Positions 23,065 to 30,743 of a stretch of DNA of 64,000 nucleotides are shown piece after piece. Source of the DNA: Sphingobacteriales bacterium. Its GTDB lineage: Bacteria > Bacteroidota > Bacteroidia > Chitinophagales > Chitinophagaceae. Every line of letters begins with the position of its first letter. Position 1 is the first letter of the stretch. The notes under the pieces are model-generated. The model saw nothing but the letters and a program-made list of their open reading frames with translations, made no database searches and was not told the DNA's origin. The stretch spans positions 2,046,001 through 2,110,000 of the forward strand of contig JADJGB010000008.1 of the NCBI GenBank assembly GCA_016708305.1. The letters are read 5' to 3'. Made by a program: the position numbers and the translations under genes.

Positions 23065-23094
23065 TTGAAAATTGCCTTTTTGGGCTTAATTTTG
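23065..23094 (+). promoter_or_regulatory. promoter of atpG
   Basis: TTG (23065-23067), a 19-bp spacer and TAATTTTG (23087-23094) match both Bacteroidota promoter elements. The atpG start codon is 38 bp downstream. atpG thus seems to have its own promoter; no other ATP synthase genes are next to it. Confidence 0.7.
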
Positions 23095-23132
23095 CGCCCT
23101 GAAATATTGATCTTCAGCAAAAATAAAAAAGA

Positions 23133-24016
23133 ATGGCAGGCCAGTTAAAAGAAGTTCGCAACCGGATCAGTTCCGTACAAAGCATGCAGCAGATTACCAA
23201 GGCCATGAAAATGGTAAGCGCTGCCAAATTTCGTCGTGCACAAGATGCTATTTTGCAAATGAGACCTTATGCCCGAAAGCTACAGGAAATGTTGAGCAAT
23301 ATTGTTAGCAATAATGCAGACAATGAAGGCGCAATGAGCCTGGCAGCAGAACGTACTATCGAAAAGGCATTAATCATTGTACTTACCAGTGATCGCGGTC
23401 TTCCACCCCCTTTTAATGCAACTACTATAAACTTGGCAAAATCACTGATTGAAGAAAAATATAGTGAACAACATAAAAAAGGAAATGTTACTATCTGGAA
23501 TATGGGTAAAAAGGGTTATGAAACCCTTACCAAAGCAGGATACAAAACCGATGATACTTATAAGGATATTTTCATGCGTTTAAGTTTTGAAAATGTTCAA
23601 AAAGCTGCACTGGCTGCAACAAAGACTTTTGCAGACAAAGAATTTGATGTGGTGGAACTTGTTTACAGTCAGTTTAAGAATGCCGCCACCCAGATTTTTA
23701 CGGTGGAAAGATTTTGCCGATACCCAAAATTGAAAGTCAGGGAGAGAAGTTGAAGGCAGATTTTATTTTTGACCCTGAAAAAAACGAACTCATTACAGAA
23801 TTGATGCCTAAGATATTGAATACTCAATTATACAAAGCTGTTCTGGATTCCAATGCCTCAGAGCATGGCGCAAGAATGACTTCAATGGATAAAGCAAGTG
23901 AAAATGCCAATGAAATGCTGAAAGACCTTCGTTTATCTTACAACCGAGCAAGACAGGCTGCTATTACAACCGAGTTGAATGAAATAGTAAGTGGCGCAGC
24001 GGCATTGGAAGGATAA
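23133..24016 (+). CDS. atpG: ATP synthase subunit gamma, one frameshift
   Basis: The central rotor shaft of F1-ATPase. The N-terminal helix MAGQLKEVRNRISSVQSMQQ and ITKAMKMVSAAKFRRAQ are typical, as is the C-terminal signature ITTELNEIVSGAAALEG. A T is missing in the run near 23712: the frame RFCRYPK should read RFLPIPKIESQGEKL, after which the second part runs to 24016. The corrected length of about 294 aa is normal. One oddity is SDRGLPPPFNA where almost all gamma subunits have a Gly-rich RGLCG(G/A)FN. This Pro-Pro-Pro would sit in a conserved part of the central sheet. The gene stands apart from the rest of the atp operon. Confidence 0.92.
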
Positions 24017-24123
24017 TTGCAATCCTAAAATAGAACGATTTTTTTATAATTCTTGAAAAGAGTTATAAAAATTCGTTATTAATCTATTGAATTTTATAAA
24101 TCAACGAAATAAATAATAAGTAA

Positions 24124-24990
24124 TTGGAAATAACTGGGCTTATACCGCATATTGAGGCGCTGATTTTTGCGAGCGACAAACCATTGCCTGTGTTGGAAAT
24201 TACAGATTTGCTAAACAATGCCTTTGGTTTTATGGAAGATAAAATTGCTCTGGATCAGGTAGAGGCGGCTATTGAGGGGATAGTAGAAAAATACAGTTCG
24301 GAGTTCTACCCGTTTGAAGTAGTGCAAAGCGGTGGCGGATGGCAGTTTCTTACCAAAAGTGAATACCACAAAACAGTTGCGCAGCTAAACGGCGACAAAT
24401 TTATGAAACGGCTTTCTGCTGCAGCATTGGAAACATTAGCCATTATTGCTTATAAACAACCGGTTACCAAAGGCGAAATAGAAGCAATTCGCGGAGTAAG
24501 CGCCGATTATGCAGTGCAACGACTTCTCGAAAAAGAGCTGATTATAATAACCGGTCGCAATGAAAAACTTCCGGGACACCCATTGGTTTATGCCACATCA
24601 AAATCTTTTATGGATTATTTTGGTATCAACTCTGCAGATGATCTTCCGAAAATTAAGGAAGTGCTTTTGGAGCATTTGGTGGAGCCTACTCCAATACAAT
24701 CTCAAAATGAAATTGACCAATACGTAGATGCCTCTGATGAGCGTTTTAGTGTAGAAGCCAGGGTTGGTGATCTTGAGGTAAAATGGGTGGAACTCGATGA
24801 AAATAACAAACCGGATGATACAAATGGGCATCCTAATGACCCAAATAGAAATATAGAAAATACTATTGATGGTAAACCATTAGCGGTATCAGAAACAGGA
24901 GAGCTGATTGAAAGCAATGATGATAACTCACCTGATGGACTGGATTCGCGGAATGATGACGAAAATGCTGATAATACCAGGACAGAATAA
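24124..24990 (+). CDS. scpB: segregation and condensation protein B
   Basis: A winged-helix kleisin-associated subunit of the SMC-ScpAB complex, which compacts and separates chromosomes. It is 288 aa. The body has LIPHIEALIFASDKPL at the start, RLSAAALETLAIIAYKQPVT and KGEIEAIRGVSADYAVQ in the second winged helix, and GRNEKLPGHPLVYAT, all diagnostic. The start is TTG 24124, immediately after a TAA; no ATG occurs until residue 38, which would delete part of the fold. After about residue 185 the protein carries an Asp/Asn-rich acidic tail of some 90 residues, probably disordered. It is followed by a terminator at 25011-25037. Confidence 0.9.
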   Translation: MEITGLIPHIEALIFASDKPLPVLEITDLLNNAFGFMEDKIALDQVEAAIEGIVEKYSSEFYPFEVVQSGGGWQFLTKSEYHKTVAQLNGDKFMKRLSAAALETLAIIAYKQPVTKGEIEAIRGVSADYAVQRLLEKELIIITGRNEKLPGHPLVYATSKSFMDYFGINSADDLPKIKEVLLEHLVEPTPIQSQNEIDQYVDASDERFSVEARVGDLEVKWVELDENNKPDDTNGHPNDPNRNIENTIDGKPLAVSETGELIESNDDNSPDGLDSRNDDENADNTRTE

Positions 24991-25010
24991 AATTTTTATG
25001 TAAAAACAAT

Positions 25011-25037
25011 AAAGCAGTATGAAAACTGCTTTTTTTT
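25011..25037 (+). terminator. rho-independent terminator of scpB
   Basis: AAAGCAGT (25011-25018) and ACTGCTTT (25025-25032) form a stem whose right arm runs into eight T (25030-25037). The loop contains an ATG (25019) that is in frame with lysA; this makes it an unlikely start codon. Confidence 0.75.
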
Positions 25038-25045
25038 ATTTTAGA

Positions 25046-26251
25046 ATGACAGAACAATTAAGCAGAGAACAATTATTGCAGTCGGCAAACGAATTTGGCA
25101 CACCATTATATATTTACAATGCCGACAAAATAGAGATTCAATATAAGAGATTGACTTCGGCATTTAATAATAATAAAACCCGGTTTTTTTATGCCTGCAA
25201 GGCTTTAACAAATATTAATATCTTAAAATTCATAAAAAGTATTGGATGCAGCGTGGATTGCAGCTCTATAAACGAAGTGAAGCTGGCGCTGTTTGCAGGT
25301 TTTGAGCCATCCAATGTGCTATATACCAGCAATGGTATCGGTTTTGAAGAAATTGAGGAAGCACAATTGTTGGGTGTTATTATCAATATTGACAGCCTGT
25401 CCAATCTTAAAAAATTTGGGAAAAAATATGGTAATAGCTATCCGGTAGGAGTTCGGCTGAGGCCCAATATTATGGCAGGAGGAAACCTGAAAATTGCCAC
25501 CGGTCACGATAAAAGTAAGTTTGGAATTCCTGTGGAGCAGCTTGGTGATTTACTGCAAATCATTACCCACTATCAAATTAATATTACCAACCTGCACATG
25601 CACACGGGTAGCGATATCAAAGATGCAGATGTGTTTCTTCAGGGGATAGAAGTGTTGTTTGATATTGTGCCTCATTTCCCCAAACTGAAATCTATTGATT
25701 TGGGAGGAGGTTTCAAGGTTGGATATAAAGAAGGAGATACTGCTATTGATATTGATAATCTTGCTGCGAGGGTAATGGCTGCCTTTGACAATAATGAACA
25801 TACTAAAAACCTGGAGATTTGGTTTGAACCCGGAAAATTTATGGTAAGTGAGTGCGGATATTTTATAACAAAAGTAAATGTGATAAAGGAAACTGCTGCT
25901 GCTACTTTTGCCGGTGTAAACAGTGGTTTCAATCATTTAATCAGGCCCATGTTTTATGATGCGTATCATCGTATAGAAAACCTGAGTAATCCTGATGGAG
26001 AAATCAAAGAATTTTCGATCACCGGCTACATTTGCGAAACCGACACTTTTGCGTGGCAACGCCCAATGAATGAAGTGCGCGAAGATGATTTGCTGGTGTT
26101 TTATAATGCAGGGGCTTATGGATTTGAGATGTCGTCTAATTACAATTCGCGATACAAACCCGCAGAAGTGATGGTAAAAAACGGCGAGCCAAAACTGATA
26201 AGGAAAAGGGATGAATTTGAAGACCTTTTAAGTGGCCAGATTATTGATTAA
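25046..26251 (+). CDS. lysA: diaminopimelate decarboxylase
   Basis: PLP enzyme that makes L-lysine from meso-diaminopimelate, the last step of lysine synthesis. The PLP-binding lysine lies in the FFYACKALTN motif near residue 50. Later motifs include HMHTGSDIKD, SIDLGGGFKVGY and EPGKFMVSECGYF, then CETDTFAWQRPM with the active-site Cys from the partner subunit, and NAGAYGFEMSSNYNSR. I choose ATG 25046 (401 aa) because ATG 25019 lies in the loop of the preceding terminator. The frame is intact. Confidence 0.93.
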   Translation: MTEQLSREQLLQSANEFGTPLYIYNADKIEIQYKRLTSAFNNNKTRFFYACKALTNINILKFIKSIGCSVDCSSINEVKLALFAGFEPSNVLYTSNGIGFEEIEEAQLLGVIINIDSLSNLKKFGKKYGNSYPVGVRLRPNIMAGGNLKIATGHDKSKFGIPVEQLGDLLQIITHYQINITNLHMHTGSDIKDADVFLQGIEVLFDIVPHFPKLKSIDLGGGFKVGYKEGDTAIDIDNLAARVMAAFDNNEHTKNLEIWFEPGKFMVSECGYFITKVNVIKETAAATFAGVNSGFNHLIRPMFYDAYHRIENLSNPDGEIKEFSITGYICETDTFAWQRPMNEVREDDLLVFYNAGAYGFEMSSNYNSRYKPAEVMVKNGEPKLIRKRDEFEDLLSGQIID

Positions 26252-26543
26252 AGTTGAAAGGATATCGGCCTTTTTGAACATTATGAGGTGGAGGGTTATC
26301 ACTGTATTTGAGATAAATTGGGGCGTTTAAATTAGCTGAAGAAGCATTTTTAAATATATTTCCGAATCGGCAATAAATATTTTTTGAAAATCGTTGGTTT
26401 ATGATTGGCAAAGGCCATAAACTAAGGGAAATATCAATAATTTCTATTCAAAATCCATATTACTTAATATCTTTAAAGATTGAAAAATCAAATAGCAAAA
26501 GGATTTTTGTGCAAATAAATTAAAAAAGGAGAAACAGATTGTA
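26252..26543. other. intergenic stretch without a gene
   Basis: About 290 bp, AT-rich. I see no gene, RNA or clear promoter in it. AAAAGGAG at about 26525-26532 lies near the next start codon and could be a ribosome-binding site, unusual for this phylum. Confidence 0.5.
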
Positions 26544-27674
26544 ATGGAGTTTTTTTTAATGACCTCTGAGTTTGATGAGCGGCCAATTTATATCACCGGC
26601 AATTTTAACGGTTGGAATCCTAAAGAGGCCAAATATCAGATGAAGGAATTAGATGAAGGTGAATATTATATCAAAATTGATGATGAAATCTTACCAAAGA
26701 AAATTGAATATAAATTTACTAAAGGAGGATGGGAGCATGTGGAGTTGGATCAGTATGGCAATATAACATTCAACAGAGTGGCGCTTCTTAGCCAAAAAAA
26801 AGCGGAGGATCGGGCGGAGAAATGGCGCTATAACTGGGGGCCTTTTAAAAATGAATTTTTCCCGATTGTCGAACTAATTGACAAGGAGTTCTACATACCA
26901 CAATTAGACAAAACCCGTAAGGTATGGGCGCTTTTACCTCACAATTATTATAAATCTCAAAAGCGGTATCCTGTTTTATATCTTCAGGATGCACAGAATC
27001 TCTTTAATGGAGGTTCAAAATATGGCAACTGGGAAATTGATAAAAAACTTTCAGTCCTTGCTGAATATCATCGGGGAGATATTGTTGTGATTACTATGGA
27101 GCATGGCGATGATGACCGCATTCAGGAGTTTGTTTTTCAGAATCCAAAACTAACCAAAAATGCAGAAGGGAAAAGGTATATCCGGTTTGTAACAGATACG
27201 CTGAAACCATTTGTTGATGCCAAATACCGGACTTTGAAAGACCGTGAAAACACAGGCATTGGAGGGAGCTCGCTGGGAGCGTTGATAAGTATTTACGGAG
27301 GTTTTCTTTATCCCGAAGTTTATTCCAAATTGATGTTGTTTTCGCCTTCTTTGTGGGTGGAACCCAAAAACAATTTCCCCGTGATAGGTTTTCAGTATCA
27401 GTTTGAAACCAAAGTGTACCTTTATGGAGGTAAGAAAGAAGGTGCCCAGTTAATCAGGAGAATTAAAGGATTTGAAAGGTCCATGAAACGCTGGGAAAAG
27501 CAGGGGTTGTTTTCTTTTGAACTTCGCGAAAGCATTAATGAAGAAGGTATGCATCAGGAGTTTTATTGGTCGCAGGAATTTCCTAAAGCAATCGAATGGC
27601 TCTATTTTGACCAAAAAAAAATACAAACGACTGTTGTTAATTCCACTAAATTAAAACTAAAAAAAAGTGATTAA
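26544..27674 (+). CDS. esterase with N-terminal glycogen-binding-like domain
   Basis: A 376-aa protein with two domains. Residues 1-90 resemble a CBM48/isoamylase-N beta-sandwich: PIYITGNFNGWNPKEAKYQM and EYKFTKGGWEHVELD. From about residue 110 an esterase-D-type alpha/beta hydrolase follows: RKVWALLPHNYYKSQKRYPV, LYLQDAQNLF, and the nucleophile in GIGGSSLGALIS. The His is probably in the EEGMHQEFYWSQEFPKAIEWL end. There is no signal peptide, so it is likely cytoplasmic. The last codons overlap the start of the aminopeptidase gene by 8 bp, indicating an operon. The substrate is unknown. Confidence 0.85.
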   Translation: MEFFLMTSEFDERPIYITGNFNGWNPKEAKYQMKELDEGEYYIKIDDEILPKKIEYKFTKGGWEHVELDQYGNITFNRVALLSQKKAEDRAEKWRYNWGPFKNEFFPIVELIDKEFYIPQLDKTRKVWALLPHNYYKSQKRYPVLYLQDAQNLFNGGSKYGNWEIDKKLSVLAEYHRGDIVVITMEHGDDDRIQEFVFQNPKLTKNAEGKRYIRFVTDTLKPFVDAKYRTLKDRENTGIGGSSLGALISIYGGFLYPEVYSKLMLFSPSLWVEPKNNFPVIGFQYQFETKVYLYGGKKEGAQLIRRIKGFERSMKRWEKQGLFSFELRESINEEGMHQEFYWSQEFPKAIEWLYFDQKKIQTTVVNSTKLKLKKSD

Positions 27675-29082
27675 AATCAGCTCAAAAAAAATAAAAATCG
27701 TACAACTGTTTTTTGTTTTACCCAGGAGGACTGGAGTAAAGAGAAAAGACAATTTGAACTGGCGCAAAAAATTCTTTGAAGCAAAAAGGAATGAAGTGTT
27801 TATAACATCAGTTAATGACACTGTTTGCTTTTTAATTGGAGTGGGGAAGAAGGAGCAGGCCAAAGATTTTGTTTATCAACAGGCCGCAAATAAATTCTCT
27901 TGCGATTTTAAAGATAAAATTATACCAACAGGGACTGAGGTTTTGGGGAATCTGAATGATAACCAGTTTTCTCAGTTTGCGTTAGGATTGTTTTTAGGTA
28001 CCTATAAATATCCGTTTGAAAAAGCTCATCCTTTTTGGAAGAGAGGTTTTTCAATATTTACAAAATCTGTTTCTGAAAAACAGTCAAAAGCAATATCTGC
28101 CCGAATTGAGGCGTTTTGCAATGGACAGTTTGCGGGAATGGAGTGGTTGAACAAACCGGCTAATTTTAAAACAGTTTCCCTATTGAGCAAATATTTAAAA
28201 TCGGAGTGTAAGAAACTGAATATAGGCTACAAGTCATTTAACAAGGCAGAGAGTATCAGGAAGGGGTTAGGAGCTTTTGTGGCTGTCAATCAGGGGAGCA
28301 GTCAGGAAGCTGCATTTACTATTTTGGAGTATAATGGAGGCGGGCCTAAAGGTAAAACGATTGGATGGGTTGGTAAATGTGTTTTGTTTGATACGGGCGG
28401 CATTTCCATCAAGCCATCAGAAAATATGCACTATATGAAGAGCGATATGGGAGGTGCAGCTGCGGTAATAGGTGCCCTGTTTGCAATAGCCGAGTTGAAA
28501 ATGCCTGTTAACATTGTTGCTGTATTGCCAATAACCGATAATGCAGTTTCTGAAAAAGCTTATCTGCCAAGCGATGTGATAACTGCTTATAACGGCAAAA
28601 CGATTGAAGTGCTGAATACTGATGCAGAAGGCAGAATGACGCTTGCGGACGGCCTTTCTTATTTATCAAAAAATTATAAAACCGATGTGCTGATTGATAT
28701 TGCCACGCTTACCGGAAGTGCAGTGAGGATGTTTGGATATAGCTGTGGCGCTTATTTTTCTAATAATGAAGAATTGAAGGAGCAGTTGGAACAATCAGCC
28801 GGTATCACCCATCAGCGAATATGGAATCTACCGCTTTGGGATGATTGGCAAGATGAAATAAAGTCGGATGTTGCAGATTACAGAAACATTTCTTCCAAAC
28901 CATTTGGCGACTGTATTGTAGCGGCAAAATTTCTGGAACAGTTTATTGAAGGTCATGCTTGCTGGGCGCATCTCGACATTGCCGGAGTGGCATTTGGAAA
29001 TGTAAATTATGCAAAAGAAAAAGCGGCTACAGGGTATGGCATTCAAATGTTAATTGATTTTGTAGAAAAATTTATGATATAA
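27667..29082 (+). CDS. M17 leucyl aminopeptidase family protein
   Basis: A cytosolic two-metal aminopeptidase of 471 aa. Metal and catalytic motifs are present: GKCVLFDTGGISIKP with the Lys and Asp ligands, MKSDMGGAAAV, and NTDAEGRMTLADGL, the family signature. TLTGSAVRMFGYSCGAYFSN and HLDIAGVAF further support it. The N-terminal domain is weakly conserved, as usual. The start is GTG 27667, overlapping the upstream esterase gene by 8 bp. The gene order suggests the two are co-transcribed. The frame is intact. Confidence 0.9.
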   Translation: MIKISSKKIKIVQLFFVLPRRTGVKRKDNLNWRKKFFEAKRNEVFITSVNDTVCFLIGVGKKEQAKDFVYQQAANKFSCDFKDKIIPTGTEVLGNLNDNQFSQFALGLFLGTYKYPFEKAHPFWKRGFSIFTKSVSEKQSKAISARIEAFCNGQFAGMEWLNKPANFKTVSLLSKYLKSECKKLNIGYKSFNKAESIRKGLGAFVAVNQGSSQEAAFTILEYNGGGPKGKTIGWVGKCVLFDTGGISIKPSENMHYMKSDMGGAAAVIGALFAIAELKMPVNIVAVLPITDNAVSEKAYLPSDVITAYNGKTIEVLNTDAEGRMTLADGLSYLSKNYKTDVLIDIATLTGSAVRMFGYSCGAYFSNNEELKEQLEQSAGITHQRIWNLPLWDDWQDEIKSDVADYRNISSKPFGDCIVAAKFLEQFIEGHACWAHLDIAGVAFGNVNYAKEKAATGYGIQMLIDFVEKFMI

Positions 29083-29166
29083 TTATTGTAAATTGCAGTT
29101 GGGTTATTTATTTGGATGAACTTTAAATTTATTAGAAAATTGCTTAAAACGATTTAAAATTTATTA

Positions 29167-30372
29167 ATGAAAAAAACCATTGTTTGTATAGCCAGTTATT
29201 TTAAGGGAAACGATTTTCTGATTGCCTGTAAGGAATTGGGCAATCAGGTAATTTTTATAACTTCCGAAAGTCTTAGGGAGGAAAAGTGGGCATGGTCGGC
29301 AATTGATGAAATATATTATATGCCGGAAGTGGAGACGTTTGTATGGAATATGGAGCATTTTGTAAAAGGCTTTTCTTTTTTGATGAAAACGCATAATGTT
29401 GATGCAGTGGTGGCTTTGGATGATTTTGACGTGGAAAAGGCAGCAATGATCAGAGAGGTATTCCGGATTCCTGGGATGGGACAGACTACCTACAGATATT
29501 TCAGGGATAAGCTGGCAATGAGGCAAAAAGCAGCGGAGAGCGGTATATCAATTCCGCAGTTTACACCTGTGTTTAACGATGGCGTTATCTGTGATTTTAT
29601 AAAACAAGTACCGGCTCCCTGGGTTTTTAAACCTCGTGCCGAAGCATCAGCCATAGGTATAAAAAAAATATATAACGAACAGGAACTTTGGGATTTATTA
29701 AACAGCCTTGGAGAAGAAAGAATTAATTTTTTAATGGAATCTTTTAAGCCCGGTGATGTTTTTCATGTGGATAGTCTGGTTTATGAAGATGATGTTGTTT
29801 TTTCTGCCTATTCAAGATATTTGGCAACTCCGTTGAAAATATCGCACGAAGGAGGTGTTTTCAGAACAGTTACATTAGGCAAATCTTCCGATGATGCCCT
29901 GAAACTGGATCAAATAAACAAACAGGTGCTGTCGAGCTTCGGTATCCGAAACGGCGCTACCCATAGCGAGTATATTAAAGGGGAAGATGGCCATTTTTAT
30001 TTTCTGGAAACCTCTTCGCGCATAGGCGGCGCTCATATTCCTGATATGATAGAAGCTGCCACCGGCGTAAATGTTTGGAAAGAATGGGCAAAGTTGGAGA
30101 CTGCCATTTTAAGCGGAGAACAATATACGGTGGAGGAAACCAAAAACCTTTATGCAGGATTGCTGATTTCGCTGGCTAAGAAAGAAAAGCCGGATACCCA
30201 ACCATTTGAGCGCCCAGAGGTGAACAAATTTTTAGAAATTAAAAGTCATATAGGAATTGTATATCAGTCAGACAAAGCGGAGGTAATTATCAATAAAATA
30301 AATGAGGCTACCGAAATAATTACAAAAGACCTTTTGAGTATCATGCCACCTAAAACCAAACCTTCTTCATAG
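29167..30372 (+). CDS. ATP-grasp domain protein, substrate unknown
   Basis: A 401-aa soluble enzyme of the ATP-grasp superfamily, which joins a carboxylate to an amine or thiol at the cost of ATP. The N-terminal pre-ATP-grasp domain begins MKKTIVCIASYFKGNDFL. The ATP-binding part has VPAPWVFKPRAEASAIGI (the first Lys of the grasp), EFIV-like INFLMESFKPGDVFHVDSL, and FYFLETSSRIGGAH with the metal-binding Glu and an Arg/Gly loop. It resembles biotin-carboxylase-like and L-amino-acid-ligase-like proteins, but I cannot assign a substrate. It stands 84 bp after the aminopeptidase gene on the same strand. The frame is intact. Confidence 0.8.
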   Translation: MKKTIVCIASYFKGNDFLIACKELGNQVIFITSESLREEKWAWSAIDEIYYMPEVETFVWNMEHFVKGFSFLMKTHNVDAVVALDDFDVEKAAMIREVFRIPGMGQTTYRYFRDKLAMRQKAAESGISIPQFTPVFNDGVICDFIKQVPAPWVFKPRAEASAIGIKKIYNEQELWDLLNSLGEERINFLMESFKPGDVFHVDSLVYEDDVVFSAYSRYLATPLKISHEGGVFRTVTLGKSSDDALKLDQINKQVLSSFGIRNGATHSEYIKGEDGHFYFLETSSRIGGAHIPDMIEAATGVNVWKEWAKLETAILSGEQYTVEETKNLYAGLLISLAKKEKPDTQPFERPEVNKFLEIKSHIGIVYQSDKAEVIINKINEATEIITKDLLSIMPPKTKPSS

Positions 30373-30743
30373 CGGGAATGTTGAATAATTGATTTGTTGA
30401 AGGCCATCAAAACAGGTAATTGAAAAATGACTGAATGAACCTATTATTCCTGGTCATTAAATCCTTTTTTCGCTGTGTCTAACTTTTTTTTATTATGAAT
30501 ACACTTTTTTGCTTCATCCATTCTGATTGTTCTTTTCAATCCGTGTTTTCATCAGTTGTTGTTTTTGCATACCAAAGCCTTTTTGCACAACTTTTCTGCC
30601 ATTCAAGATGGAACAGCAGGTGGTTGGTTGAATACAGAATCTTCCTCTTTTCTTCACTCCTTTTCCCCAAATTCATGTCTTTCTGCTTTTTTTGAAACAT
30701 CGGCTGTACCTTTGAATATTATTTCTTATTAACAAAGTAGTTT
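30373..30743 (+). promoter_or_regulatory. intergenic stretch with the gcvP promoter
   Basis: No gene is seen in these 370 bp. TACCTTTG at 30707-30714 matches the -7 element, 30 bp before the gcvP start; a correctly spaced TTG is not evident. No glycine-riboswitch-like structure could be recognised by eye. Confidence 0.5.

Noticed and set aside
25019..25045. ATG 25019 as the lysA start
   Set aside because: It lies in the loop of the scpB terminator; ATG 25046 matches the family N-terminus better.
30495..30695. Cys/Phe-rich small frame upstream of gcvP
   Set aside because: Low-complexity translation of AT-rich intergenic DNA with no family resemblance; it precedes the gcvP -7 box.
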